Positions 34,322 through 43,148 of a stretch of DNA of 64,000 bases are shown in pieces. The translations under genes were made by a program, and so were the position numbers. The stretch comes from Virgibacillus proomii (GTDB lineage: Bacteria > Bacillota > Bacilli > Bacillales > Amphibacillaceae), in assembly GCF_018916875.1 (NCBI RefSeq), contig NZ_JAHLNO010000001.1:119487-183486 (forward strand). The letters are read 5' to 3'. The notes under the pieces were generated by a model. It did no database searches. It was given only the letters and a program-made list of their open reading frames with translations, and was not told the origin of the DNA. Every line of letters starts with the position of its first letter. The stretch's first letter is position 1.

Positions 34322-35611
34322 TTGTTGAAGGAACGAAAGCTTCAGCCGGCGAAAGGGCCATTACAAGGGAAAATCGAGGTACCCGGAGACAAATCTATTT
34401 CGCACCGTTCCGTTATGTTTGGTTCATTAGCTCATGGAACGACGCATGTTCAACATTTTTTAGGTAGTGAAGATTGTCTGCGTACGGTGACTATCTTTCG
34501 AGCAATGGGAGTAAACATTGAGCAAAAAGGATCAAGTTTAACCATTTTTGGTAAAGGACCGGGAGCTTTAAAAGAACCATTGGAACCATTGTACTTCGGT
34601 AATTCTGGAACAACTGCAAGATTAATGCTTGGCGTCTTAGCAGGATTACCAATGTTTACTACATTACATGGTGATATTTCATTAACGAAACGTCCCATGA
34701 ATCGAGTAGTCGAGCCACTCCGTTTAATGGGAGCTGAAATAGATGGAAGAGATCACGGTAATTATCTTCCATTAGCCATAAGAGGGCAATCAATGAAGGG
34801 AATCCACTACGAGCTGCCTGTTAAAAGTGCACAAGTGAAATCAGCTATTCTTTTAGCAGGTTTATTTGCTGAAGGAGAAACAACCGTGACGGAGAGCACG
34901 TCGACGCGAAACCATACGGAAACGATGTTAGAAGCTTTTGGTGCTGAGTTACATATAAACGGAACTGCTGTTTCTCTAAGAGGTAACCAAACACTAACAG
35001 CAACGGATATCTATGTCCCTGGTGATATTTCTTCTGCAGCCTTTTTCTTAGTAGCAGCAGCGATTGTACCTGGTAGTAGTTTACAGCTTTTAAATGTAGG
35101 ATTAAATGAAACAAGAACGGGAATCATTGATGTTTTATTGGAAATGGGAGCAGATCTACAGATAGAAAATGAGCGGATAAAAGGCGGAGAGCGCATCGGT
35201 AACATTACCATTACTTATCGGGAATTAAAAGCTGTAACTATTGAGGGTGAGATTATTCCTCGCTTAATCGATGAAATTCCAATAATTGCTCTTTTGGCTA
35301 CCCAGGCTGAAGGCACAACCGTAATTAAAGATGCACGAGAGCTTCGTGTTAAAGAAACGGATCGAATTCGCGCTGTCACAGAAACCTTAACACGTTTAGG
35401 GGCAAATATTGAAGAAACGAAAGATGGATTCATTATTTGTGGAAAAACAAAATTAGTAGGCAACCGAGTTGAATCTTATCATGACCATCGAATGGCGATG
35501 CTCGCAGCGGTCGCCTCGCTAATTGCCACAACAGAAGTGACTATTGATGATATAACTCCAATCGCCACATCATATCCAAGTTTTTTTAAGGATTTGGAGC
35601 AAATTATTTAA
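34322..35611 (+). CDS. aroA: 3-phosphoshikimate 1-carboxyvinyltransferase (EPSP synthase)
   Basis: AroA (AroE in B. subtilis naming) joins shikimate 3-phosphate and phosphoenolpyruvate to give EPSP, the substrate of AroC encoded at the start of the cluster. The 429-residue protein has GDKSISHR (22-29), LYFGNSGTTARLM, and the late RVKETDRI and DHRMAM blocks. Two TTG codons (34322, 34325) follow AAAGGAGGAG; either may be the start. A strong terminator right after the stop ends the operon. Confidence 0.96.
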   Translation: MLKERKLQPAKGPLQGKIEVPGDKSISHRSVMFGSLAHGTTHVQHFLGSEDCLRTVTIFRAMGVNIEQKGSSLTIFGKGPGALKEPLEPLYFGNSGTTARLMLGVLAGLPMFTTLHGDISLTKRPMNRVVEPLRLMGAEIDGRDHGNYLPLAIRGQSMKGIHYELPVKSAQVKSAILLAGLFAEGETTVTESTSTRNHTETMLEAFGAELHINGTAVSLRGNQTLTATDIYVPGDISSAAFFLVAAAIVPGSSLQLLNVGLNETRTGIIDVLLEMGADLQIENERIKGGERIGNITITYRELKAVTIEGEIIPRLIDEIPIIALLATQAEGTTVIKDARELRVKETDRIRAVTETLTRLGANIEETKDGFIICGKTKLVGNRVESYHDHRMAMLAAVASLIATTEVTIDDITPIATSYPSFFKDLEQII

Positions 35612-35645
35612 AAACAAGCATCTGGTATCTAGATGCTTGTTTTTC
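35611..35645 (+). terminator. Terminator of the aro operon
   Basis: AAAACAAGCATCT pairs with AGATGCTTGTTTT around a 7-base loop, ending in Ts. It starts at the last base of the aroA stop codon. Confidence 0.92.
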
Positions 35646-35717
35646 TTCATAAAGGCTAAAGCTTGCTTCTTCGTTTATTATGGAAAATAGTTTGCTATAT
35701 GCTGCTAAACTTATATT

Positions 35718-35746
35718 TTGAACATGCATCTGTTTTCCGTTATCAT
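35718..35746 (+). promoter_or_regulatory. Putative sigma-A promoter for ypiA
   Basis: TTGAAC (35718-35723) and TATCAT (35741-35746) have a 17-base spacer, 38 bases before the TTG start of ypiA. Confidence 0.65.
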
Positions 35747-35783
35747 AAAAAGTATGAAGAACGTGTAGAAAGGGAGTTTCGAT

Positions 35784-37049
35784 TTGGAAACAATTATGGA
35801 AGCTGTTCGGCTTATGGAGGCCCAACAAACAGAAAAAGCAATCGAGCTATTAGAAAAATATTTGCCAGTTGCGAATGAGGAGGAACGCTATACGATTGCT
35901 GAATTATATATACAATGGGGCTTTTTGCAAGAAGCAAAAGTACTACTAGAGGAATTAATTCAACAGTACCCTGATGAAGCGGAACTAAAATTAACACTTG
36001 CTGATATTTATATTGAATTGGAAGATGATGAATCTGCCATTGAATTATTAAACGATATTGATGAAAATGATCCTGCTTATATGCAAACGTTAATTCAATT
36101 GGCTGATCTTTACCAATCCCAAGGTTTATTTGAGGTTTCAGAACAAAAGTTGTTAGCTGCGAAACGACTCGATCCAAATGAACCAATCATTGATTTTGCG
36201 TTAGGAGAATTATATTTTTCTACAGGAAATTATTTAAAAGCAACGACTTATTATGAAAAAGTCTTGCCAAAAACGAACGAAATTGGGCATGTATCGATTC
36301 GTGATCGGCTGGCAGAAGCATATGCAGAAGCTGGTGAATTCGAACTTGCTTTAACCTATTACCAAGATGAAGCAAATGAAAATCCGGAGTCCTTGTTTAA
36401 ATACGGTTTTACTGCCTATCAAGCTGGCAGAAACGATATTGCAAGAAAAGCTTGGGAGCGGGTTATTGAGCTTGATACGTATTATCATACTGTTTACCTT
36501 CATCTCGCTAATGTTTATATGGAGGAAGGAGAACTTAAAAAAGCATATGAAATTGCTCAAAAAGGTCTGCAAGTAGATGAGTTTCATAAAGAATTATATT
36601 TACTTGCCGGACGGCTCGCACATCAGCTTGAAAAGGATGATGCAAGTGAAGCGTATGTAAGAGAAGCAGTCGCGATTGACCCTGACTTTAAAGAAGCGAC
36701 TTTATTTTTAATTGAACTCTTAAAAAACAGAGCCGATTATAAAGGAATTATTGACCTCGTTATCGAAATAAAAGATATAGGGGCTCTTGATCCTTTGTAT
36801 GAATGGGAACTAGCCCGTGCTTATAATGAAATTGAAGAATATAATAATGCATTAAAACATTATACAATAGCATATAATAATCTAAAAGATGATAGTGATT
36901 TCTTGAAGGAGTATGGATACTTTTTAACGGAAGAAGGGAGGGTGGAAGAGGCAATACCTGTTTTTACTGCATATTTAGAAGAACAGCCATTTGATGATGA
37001 GATCACTGAATTTCTACGTCGATTACAGCAGTCAGATAGAGAGATTTAG
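35784..37049 (+). CDS. ypiA: YpiA-like TPR-repeat protein
   Basis: The 421-residue protein is built of about ten tetratricopeptide repeats, as in LLEELIQQYPDEAELKLTLA, LGELYFSTGNYLKATTYYEK, and KHYTIAYNNLKDDSDFLKEY. There is no signal or membrane segment, so it is a cytoplasmic scaffold-like protein. It matches YpiA of B. subtilis, which follows aroE (EPSP synthase) there too. The function is unknown. It starts with TTG 35784 after AGGGAG; ATG 35796 is possible. ypiB follows after 47 bases. Confidence 0.88.
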   Translation: METIMEAVRLMEAQQTEKAIELLEKYLPVANEEERYTIAELYIQWGFLQEAKVLLEELIQQYPDEAELKLTLADIYIELEDDESAIELLNDIDENDPAYMQTLIQLADLYQSQGLFEVSEQKLLAAKRLDPNEPIIDFALGELYFSTGNYLKATTYYEKVLPKTNEIGHVSIRDRLAEAYAEAGEFELALTYYQDEANENPESLFKYGFTAYQAGRNDIARKAWERVIELDTYYHTVYLHLANVYMEEGELKKAYEIAQKGLQVDEFHKELYLLAGRLAHQLEKDDASEAYVREAVAIDPDFKEATLFLIELLKNRADYKGIIDLVIEIKDIGALDPLYEWELARAYNEIEEYNNALKHYTIAYNNLKDDSDFLKEYGYFLTEEGRVEEAIPVFTAYLEEQPFDDEITEFLRRLQQSDREI

Positions 37050-37096
37050 AAAGGTTTATAGCAAAGCAAGTAAGCGGTTGTGAGGGAGGTTAGAGG

Positions 37097-37675
37097 ATGG
37101 TGCACACTCCGGTATCTGTGGAAGATAAAAAGAACTTCATCCAATGGTTTTTAAACAATTATCAGTTAAAAAAGCGAGAGAGCGTATGGATTTTAAATTA
37201 TTTAATGAATCATGATGAATTACTTGGACAGCTTCATTTTGTTCGAGAAGCGAAATTCTGTCCGCGTGGCATAATTATGACAAGTCAATGTTCAGAAGAA
37301 GTAGCTTTTCGCTTTTATAAAAATCAATTAGTAACAACTGATGCAGAAAAGTCATTTCATGATATTCGTTTGAATAAAAACGAACCGTTGTATCTGCAAC
37401 TAAATTTTCATAAGTCATATCAAAATGCACTCTATATTTCTGTTCTTGAGGAGAATCCATTTATCCCGGATGAGTATTTTATTACTGAAAAAGATAAAAA
37501 AATCGCTAAACAAATTTTAGATCAATCTCTATATAAATTTCAAAAGCAAATCATCCAAAGAAAAATCGATAAGGCACTAGATGATATGGACGAAGCTGCT
37601 TTTTTGGTATTGGTAAATGAACTAAAGGCGTTAGAAGCAACCTATTCAATGCAACCAAAATTGCAAAAGCAATAG
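37097..37675 (+). CDS. ypiB: YpiB, UPF0302/IDEAL-domain protein
   Basis: The 192-residue protein has an N-terminal UPF0302 domain (about 1-110, with VSVEDKKNFIQWFLNNYQLK and REAKFCPRG). A C-terminal IDEAL-type helical hairpin (about 152-183, IDKALDDMDEAAFLVLVNEL) is also present. It corresponds to YpiB of B. subtilis, between ypiA and ypiF. The exact role is unknown. GGGAGGTTAGAGG precedes the ATG. Co-transcription with ypiA is likely, as no terminator intervenes. Confidence 0.9.
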   Translation: MVHTPVSVEDKKNFIQWFLNNYQLKKRESVWILNYLMNHDELLGQLHFVREAKFCPRGIIMTSQCSEEVAFRFYKNQLVTTDAEKSFHDIRLNKNEPLYLQLNFHKSYQNALYISVLEENPFIPDEYFITEKDKKIAKQILDQSLYKFQKQIIQRKIDKALDDMDEAAFLVLVNELKALEATYSMQPKLQKQ

Positions 37676-37896
37676 GTTGATTTTTTTTGTCTGGATAGAT
37701 AAGATTTAATTAACGTGCACAATCATAAATAAAAGGTTAAGAAGGATTGAGGCAATGTAGTTTCGAGTAGCGGAGTGTGTCAAATAAGTATAAACCGCTA
37801 CCACAAACCGGCAATGGAAATGTAATCGTATGTTTACCGGACTTTTTGAAAAATACAGAAACAATAAGATGACAAGCGAAAGGTTGGACTTATTAT

Positions 37897-38355
37897 ATGA
37901 AGTGGGAGAAATCGGATGTTATTCAATACATAGAAGCAAAGGAATATATCGATTCAGTTTTGATTCCTTTGGTACCTTATCAAATGGACAATGATGCAAA
38001 TATTGAAGTAAATGCTTTTCAAAGTGAATGGACCAATTTGTTAGCAAATGAATTAGAAAAAGAATTAACGGGACGGATTTTGCTAGCACCTATTTATTAT
38101 TATATAAAGACAGCCGATAGGTCAGAAGAGCTTTCTCGAATAAATGCATGGATAGAAGAAGTCAAACAACAACCGTTTAACCATGTGTTTATCTTAACGT
38201 TAGATCCAGCTTGGAAAAAGCATGAACAAGCATTTGCCGGAACATTACTATGGCTCTCTGGAATGAAGTCAGGAGATTTAAAATCAGCTGAAATGCATCG
38301 CTTCATTCGTGATCAAGTGGAGCAACTAAGTGAACTGATCCAATCTTATTGGTGA
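37897..38355 (+). CDS. ypiF: YpiF-like protein (DUF2487)
   Basis: The 152-residue soluble protein matches the DUF2487 family: it opens MKWEKSDVIQYIEAKEYIDS and contains RILLAPIYYY and ILTLDPAWKK. It occupies the ypiF position just upstream of qcrABC, as in B. subtilis. The function is unknown. The RBS (GCGAAAGGTTGG) is 14-16 bases from the ATG, rather far. A promoter between it and qcrA suggests separate control of qcrABC. Confidence 0.85.
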   Translation: MKWEKSDVIQYIEAKEYIDSVLIPLVPYQMDNDANIEVNAFQSEWTNLLANELEKELTGRILLAPIYYYIKTADRSEELSRINAWIEEVKQQPFNHVFILTLDPAWKKHEQAFAGTLLWLSGMKSGDLKSAEMHRFIRDQVEQLSELIQSYW

Positions 38356-38394
38356 AAAATAATGAAAACTTTTTCTTTTCAAGGGGGAATATGA

Positions 38395-38423
38395 TTGACC
38401 AGACAAACAGTTTACGCTATCAT
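38395..38423 (+). promoter_or_regulatory. Putative sigma-A promoter for qcrABC
   Basis: TTGACC (38395-38400) and TATCAT (38418-38423) have an exact 17-base spacer, 67 bases before the qcrA start. Confidence 0.7.
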
Positions 38424-38489
38424 GGTTATGTCCTAGTAATCTGATGTAACAATATTGTCCGTGATTATTGTAAGAAGAGGGGGGAAATC

Positions 38490-39002
38490 ATGAGTGAAAA
38501 AAAGCAGCAGGTATCCCGCAGGCAGTTTTTAAACTATACGCTAACCGGGGTCGGCGGTTTTATGGCAGCAGGAATGCTGGCACCGATGTTGCGAATGGCA
38601 ATTGACCCAGTGTTAAAAGAATCAGGGCACGGTGATATGGTGAGTGTCGATTTAGCTGTTGATGATATTACAACAGAGCCTAAAAAAATCGATTGGAAAG
38701 TTAAACAAGTTGATGGCTGGTATGAATCTGAGGTAAGTCGATCAGCTTTTGTATTTAAAGACGACAAGGGTGAGATTCAAGCCTTTTCACCGGTATGTAA
38801 ACACTTGGGTTGTGTCGTTAACTGGGGAGGAAGTGACGAACATCCTGATCAATTTTTCTGTCCATGTCATGATGGACGATACTATAAGGATGGAACAAAC
38901 GTACCAGGTACACCGCCTTTAAAGCCATTGGATGTTTATGAGCATGAAGTAAAGGATGGCATGTTATATTTAGGTGACCCGGTACCTAGAGAGGGGGCGT
39001 AA
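38490..39002 (+). CDS. qcrA: Rieske iron-sulfur subunit of the cytochrome bc complex
   Basis: QcrA carries the [2Fe-2S] cluster that takes electrons from menaquinol. The 170-residue protein has a twin-arginine-like N-terminus (SRRQFLNYT, 9-17) and a membrane anchor (about 18-36). The cluster ligands are visible: Cys103 and His105 in PVCKHLGC, and Cys124 and His127 in FCPCHDG. Cys108 and Cys126 would form the stabilising disulfide. It is the first gene of qcrABC, after AAGAGGGGGG. Confidence 0.96.
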   Translation: MSEKKQQVSRRQFLNYTLTGVGGFMAAGMLAPMLRMAIDPVLKESGHGDMVSVDLAVDDITTEPKKIDWKVKQVDGWYESEVSRSAFVFKDDKGEIQAFSPVCKHLGCVVNWGGSDEHPDQFFCPCHDGRYYKDGTNVPGTPPLKPLDVYEHEVKDGMLYLGDPVPREGA

Positions 39003-39008
39003 TAACTT

Positions 39009-39683
39009 ATGCTACAAAAAATTTACGATTGGATTGATGAGCGCGCAGATATTACGCCAATCTGGCGGGATATTGCGGATCATGAAGTACCAGAGCATGT
39101 TAATCCAGCTCACCATTTTTCTGCATTTGTCTATTGTTTTGGCGGGTTAACATTCTTTGTTGTTGTTATTCAAATCCTATCTGGTATGTTTTTAACCATG
39201 TATTATGTACCGGATATAGAAAATGCTTGGAAATCAGTCTATTACTTACAAACCGAGGTTGCACATGGACAAATTGTTCGTGGTATGCACCATTGGGGTG
39301 CCAGTGTTGTAATCGTAATGCTATTATTACATACACTGCGTGTGTTTTTCCAAGGAGCATATAAAAAACCACGTGAATTAAATTGGATTGTTGGTGTACT
39401 AATCTTCTTTATCATGCTTGGTCTAGGGTTTACAGGCTACCTATTACCGTGGGATAACAAAGCCTATTTTGCAACTCAGGTCGGTCTGGAAATTGCCCAA
39501 CAAGTTCCATTTATAGGGGAAGAATTGAAAACGCTGTTAGCTGGAGATGCGAACATCGTAGGAGCTCAGACACTTACTCGCTTCTTTGCAATTCATGTGT
39601 TTTTCTTACCAGCAGCATTATTTGCTTTATTAGCTGTACATTTTATTTTAATTCGTAGACAAGGTATATCAGGACCATTATAA
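39009..39683 (+). CDS. qcrB: Cytochrome b subunit of the menaquinol:cytochrome c complex
   Basis: QcrB is the b6-type cytochrome with two b haems across the membrane. The 224-residue protein has four membrane helices and paired haem-ligand histidines: His94 with His108, and His196 with His211. Cys43 in FVYCFGG is the residue that binds an extra haem covalently in the Bacillus enzymes. LLPWDNKAYFA belongs to the quinol site. It lies six bases after qcrA and 15 before qcrC. Confidence 0.96.
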   Translation: MLQKIYDWIDERADITPIWRDIADHEVPEHVNPAHHFSAFVYCFGGLTFFVVVIQILSGMFLTMYYVPDIENAWKSVYYLQTEVAHGQIVRGMHHWGASVVIVMLLLHTLRVFFQGAYKKPRELNWIVGVLIFFIMLGLGFTGYLLPWDNKAYFATQVGLEIAQQVPFIGEELKTLLAGDANIVGAQTLTRFFAIHVFFLPAALFALLAVHFILIRRQGISGPL

Positions 39684-39698
39684 AAAGGAGGGGAAAGC

Positions 39699-40469
39699 AT
39701 GCATAGGGGTAAAGGTATGAAATTTGTCGGCGATTCGCGAATTCCTTTAGAGAAGAAATCGAATCTGCCAAAAGATTATTCAGAATATCCTGGGAGAACA
39801 GAAGCTTTCTGGCCCAACTTTTTATTAAAAGAATGGTTGGTAGGTGCAGTTTTTTTAGTCGGCTTTTTATCCTTAACTTTAGCTCATCCTTCTCCTTTAG
39901 AAGGAATGGCTGACCCAACTAGTTCAGGATATATACCATTGCCAGACTGGTACTTCTTGTTTTTGTATGAATTGTTGAAATATGAATTTGCAAGTCAAGA
40001 CTTTATTCTAATGGGTATTCTCGTTTTGCCGGGGATTGCATTTGGTGCATTATTGCTCGCACCATTTTTGGATAACGGACCTGGAAGAAGACCACATCAA
40101 CGGCCAATAGCTGTTGGCATGATGGTTCTTGCTTTAGCATCGGTTATCTGGCTTACGTATGAGTCTGCTGCCAAAGTTGATTGGGAGGCTCGTGCAGAAG
40201 CAAATAAACCGATTCCTCAGGGACAAGAAGTTGATACAGAAGATCCGGGATATGCAATTTATGAAAATAGTTGCTTATCTTGTCATGGGGAAACGCTGCA
40301 AGGTGGTGCGGCTGGTCCACCGTTAGTTGGAACGGATAAATCTGCTGAAGAAATTGCGAAAATTGCTGTTGAAGGTATTGGCTCAATGCCACCGGAGCAA
40401 TTTAAAGGAACAGAAGAAGAGCTTAAGCAATTAGTAGATTTTATCGTATCCGTTAATGAGTCACAGTAA
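39699..40469 (+). CDS. qcrC: Subunit IV / cytochrome c fusion of the bc complex
   Basis: QcrC of Bacilli joins a subunit-IV-like membrane part to a C-terminal cytochrome c. Here residues about 35-160 contain three membrane segments with LPDWYFLFLYELLKY. The C-terminal domain has the haem c motif CLSCH (192-196) and the likely axial methionine in GSMPPEQF. The 256-residue length is typical. A terminator follows, closing qcrABC. The complex passes electrons from menaquinol (hepS-menG-hepT products) to cytochrome c. Confidence 0.96.
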   Translation: MHRGKGMKFVGDSRIPLEKKSNLPKDYSEYPGRTEAFWPNFLLKEWLVGAVFLVGFLSLTLAHPSPLEGMADPTSSGYIPLPDWYFLFLYELLKYEFASQDFILMGILVLPGIAFGALLLAPFLDNGPGRRPHQRPIAVGMMVLALASVIWLTYESAAKVDWEARAEANKPIPQGQEVDTEDPGYAIYENSCLSCHGETLQGGAAGPPLVGTDKSAEEIAKIAVEGIGSMPPEQFKGTEEELKQLVDFIVSVNESQ

Positions 40470-40481
40470 TAAGCAATAACA

Positions 40482-40519
40482 AGCACCTTTATCACATTGC
40501 TGGTAAAGGTGCCTTTTTC
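40482..40519 (+). terminator. Terminator after qcrC
   Basis: GCACCTTTA pairs with TAAAGGTGC around a 12-base loop with an inner CA/TG pair, followed by CTTTTTC. Confidence 0.88.
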
Positions 40520-40645
40520 ATCCATTAAAGGAGAATAAAATGGCTGGGATTAGAAATAACAAGTTACTTGTATTTAATCCAGGGCATTTGTCTAACCTTT
40601 TCTTTATCTTACCCTAACCTCGACGGTAGAAAAGAGGGATATTTT

Positions 40646-41233
40646 TTGAATAAATACATATTACTTGATAAACGATTACTAATCATATTATTTTTAATCA
40701 ATTTAGGGGGAACCATATATGGATATATGTGGTATGAAAACCAACTTTCGAATACCGAACCCTTATTTTTCATATTTGTACCGGACAGTCCGACAGCAAG
40801 CTTGTTTTTTACTGTTTTCTTGTTATTTTTTATTTTTGGTAAACATGTACCTTATATTGAAGCATTAGCAATGATCACCTTGTTTAAATACGGGATCTGG
40901 GCTGTGATGATGAATCTCCTCACACTATTTTTGGATGGAACTTTAAATTGGCAAGGATATATGTTAATGGTTTCTCATGGAGCAATGGCTATTCAAGGGC
41001 TTTTATATGCACCATTCTATCAGTTGAAATTACGTCATATTGTAGTGGCTTCGATTTGGACATTACATAATGATGTGATTGATTATGTGTTTGAGCAAAT
41101 GCCGGTCTATTCATCACTTACAATTTATATGAATGAGATAGGCTATTTTACGTTTTGGCTAAGTATCATATCCATTGGCCTGACTTATTTCTTAACGGTT
41201 AGAAATAAAAAACATCATACCTTACCTAGATAA
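40646..41233 (+). CDS. ypjA: YpjA-like membrane protein (DUF1405)
   Basis: The 195-residue protein (from TTG 40646, after AAAGAGGGATA) has about six hydrophobic segments and matches the DUF1405 family, with MWYENQLS near the start, FVPDSPTASLFF and LMVSHGAMAIQGLLYAPF. An upstream frame extension to 40568 has no RBS. It is in the ypjA position after qcrC. Function unknown; in B. subtilis it is followed by ypjB, of which only a shortened form remains here. Confidence 0.85.
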   Translation: MNKYILLDKRLLIILFLINLGGTIYGYMWYENQLSNTEPLFFIFVPDSPTASLFFTVFLLFFIFGKHVPYIEALAMITLFKYGIWAVMMNLLTLFLDGTLNWQGYMLMVSHGAMAIQGLLYAPFYQLKLRHIVVASIWTLHNDVIDYVFEQMPVYSSLTIYMNEIGYFTFWLSIISIGLTYFLTVRNKKHHTLPR

Positions 41234-41299
41234 TCGCTGTTATATAATATTCCTCCCATTCATACATTAGTATAAGAAGGTAAAGATGGGGAGGTCTCT

Positions 41300-41566
41300 A
41301 TGACAAAACTTATATTACGTATTACCACAACTTGCCTGATAATCATAGGGATTATAATCGGTGATGGTTTTCTTATATCAAACATGCAAGCGAGCACACT
41401 TTTTACAACAACTGGTCCAAAGGAGCAAAATGGAGGGATTATTCCTCTTATTTGGATTGTTATTATTGTAGGAGGATGCATTGGAATTACATTAACTTAT
41501 GTTAGTTGGAGAAAATATAAAGGCGAAGCAGAAAAGAGAAATAAACAAGATAAAACAGTTGACTAA
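41300..41566 (+). CDS. YpjB-like protein with its central domain missing
   Basis: The 88-residue frame starts at ATG 41300 after GGGGAGGTCTC. It has an N-terminal signal-like segment (TTCLIIIGIIIGDGFLI), a short linker, then a membrane segment followed by LTYVSWRKYKGE, which resembles the C-terminal anchor of YpjB. YpjB of B. subtilis, a sporulation protein between ypjA and ypjC, has about 260 residues. This looks like an in-frame deletion of the exported central domain. Start, RBS and stop are intact, so a product may still be made. Alternatively it is an unrelated small membrane protein. Confidence 0.55.
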   Translation: MTKLILRITTTCLIIIGIIIGDGFLISNMQASTLFTTTGPKEQNGGIIPLIWIVIIVGGCIGITLTYVSWRKYKGEAEKRNKQDKTVD

Positions 41567-41611
41567 CAGCTGATTTTTGACTAAAATTGACCTTAATAAG
41601 GAGGGATGCAT

Positions 41612-42298
41612 ATGTTTGGTGGCTTAGGAGGTTACCTAATCTACATTGCCTTATTGATGATAATCCCACTTTGGGCACAATCGAAGGTAAAAAGCACGTA
41701 CAAAAAATATTCGAAACAGCCTACTTCCTCGTATATGACCGGTGCACAAGTTGCACGGAAAATTCTTGATGAAAACGGGTTATATGATGTTACTGTCGAA
41801 GAAACGAGAGGAGTGCTTTCGGATCATTATGATCCTAGAAAAAAAGTAGTTCGTCTTTCAACAGATAACTATCATGGACATTCCATGGCTGCTTCTGCTG
41901 TTGCGGCACATGAAGTTGGACATGCTATTCAGGATGCAGAGGACTATGCGTTTTTACGATTTAGAAGCGCACTCGTTCCTGTAGCAAACTTTGGTTCGAA
42001 TATGTCGTTCTTTTTAATTCTAGCTGGACTTTTCCTCGGTATGTCAGGATTATTCTTATTGGGAATAATTTTCTTTTCGCTAGCTGTATTATTCCAGCTA
42101 GTAACTTTGCCGGTCGAGTTTGACGCATCAAACCGTGCAATGGCTCAGCTCGTCTCATCTGGAGCTATTCGTAATAACGAAGAACGAGCTACGAGAAAAG
42201 TACTGAATGCAGCTGCATTAACCTATGTTGCAGCGGCACTTGTAGCTGTAGCAGAGCTTGTCCGGTTTATCCTGATGTACGTTTCCAGCAATGAATAA
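41612..42298 (+). CDS. YugP-type zinc metallopeptidase, membrane
   Basis: The 228-residue protein has an N-terminal membrane segment (about 8-23), the zinc motif HEVGH (100-104) in VAAHEVGHAIQDAE, and hydrophobic segments at about 127-160 and 200-224. This is the neutral zinc metallopeptidase family of YugP. AAGGAGG precedes two ATGs (41606, 41612); spacing favours 41612. The B. subtilis yugP is elsewhere, so its presence between ypjB and ypjD is a local difference. The substrate is unknown. Confidence 0.88.
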   Translation: MFGGLGGYLIYIALLMIIPLWAQSKVKSTYKKYSKQPTSSYMTGAQVARKILDENGLYDVTVEETRGVLSDHYDPRKKVVRLSTDNYHGHSMAASAVAAHEVGHAIQDAEDYAFLRFRSALVPVANFGSNMSFFLILAGLFLGMSGLFLLGIIFFSLAVLFQLVTLPVEFDASNRAMAQLVSSGAIRNNEERATRKVLNAAALTYVAAALVAVAELVRFILMYVSSNE

Positions 42299-42309
42299 AA
42301 TACGATGAA

Positions 42310-42340
42310 AAGGGATGGTCAATAGAGCCATCTCTTTTTT
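42310..42340 (+). terminator. Terminator after the YugP-type gene
   Basis: AGGGATGG pairs with CCATCTCT (G-T included) around TCAATAGAG, followed by TTTTTT. Confidence 0.8.
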
Positions 42341-42389
42341 AGTATCAAGGAAATTATTTCCGTTTCTAGTTTGTAGGTACTTTTTTGAA

Positions 42390-42533
42390 AATTAATATCG
42401 TCTAGCTTAAGCGCTCAAGCTGTAGTAAACTTCGCTCTTCTTCCTAGGATAAGTCAACATCGGCTCCTGACGTCGCTGTATGGTTCTTTAGTTTGTACGT
42501 CGTTAAACTAGACTTCTAGCTTTTGTTCGTAGT
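42390..42533 (+). repeat. Family B repeat, short uninterrupted copy
   Basis: CGTCTAGCTTAAGCGCTCAA and GGATAAGTCAACATCGGCTC are joined directly to CTGACGTCGCTGTATGG and GTTTGTACGTCGTTAAAC, ending at TTCTAGCTTTTG. The GGCCGACTAAAAG insert seen in the other copies is absent, so this may be the ancestral form. Confidence 0.7.
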
Positions 42534-42574
42534 AGTATCCTTAAACCTAGCAAATGGCTTATATTGAAATATAC

Positions 42575-42850
42575 TTAAAAATAAAGATACTGCTCTGTGC
42601 CGATCATACTGTAAACAAAAGTTTTTTTACCTAAAAATTTCCATCCGACTAGAAAAATGGGAATATTTAATAAAATATTGGTGATCGCTGGATTGAATCC
42701 CCACAAGAAGTAAAGTAAAAGTGTTATACCTGTAAATCCGCCTTCACCCAGATTATGCTGCATGTTAAAATGAACGATACCAAAAGAAAAAACAGCTGCA
42801 CCAAATAAAATAAATATGATATTTTTATTTTCAATCCTAAAAACAAACGA
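42575..42850 (-). pseudogene. YitT-family membrane protein, N-terminal fragment
   Basis: On the minus strand an open stretch of 91 codons reads IIFILFGAAVFSFGIVHFN, then QHNLGEGGFTGITLLLYFLW, PAITNILLNIPIFLVGWKFL and KKTFVYSMIGTEQYLYF before a stop. This is the first two or three membrane segments of the YitT (DUF161) family, normally about 280 residues; EGGFTGI is its hallmark. No start codon or RBS fits the open frame and the C-terminal two thirds are gone. In B. subtilis ypjC, a member of this family, occupies this place. It is a truncated relic of that gene. Confidence 0.75.
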
Positions 42851-43084
42851 TTACCTTCTATCATGCAAATCATGGGTTATCTGTAAGTAAAGCTATATTA
42901 GTTGGTTTTATTAGTTCCTAAGATGACTAGTTAAACTACATTCTCCTGAGGGTGTGATATAAATGTTCGGTTAAAACAGAAGCTTCTTTCATTTTTAGTA
43001 TAGACAAACTAGCGTTAAAGAACAATTTGATTTTTAGTAGAGAAACAGCGGAATAAAAATTTGTTTAAAACCAATAGAAATAAT
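42851..43084. other. Intergenic stretch before the ypjD promoter
   Basis: AT-rich sequence upstream of the YitT relic. No gene, hairpin or repeat copy is recognised. Confidence 0.4.
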
Positions 43085-43113
43085 TTGTCAAAACAGTGCG
43101 GATTAGCTAACAT
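43085..43113 (+). promoter_or_regulatory. Putative promoter for the ypjD-birA operon
   Basis: TTGTCA (43085-43090), a 17-base spacer and TAACAT (43108-43113) lie 35 bases before the ypjD start. Confidence 0.5.
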
Positions 43114-43148
43114 GATAATAGCAAACGTTGTTGAAAAGGAAGGTTTTT

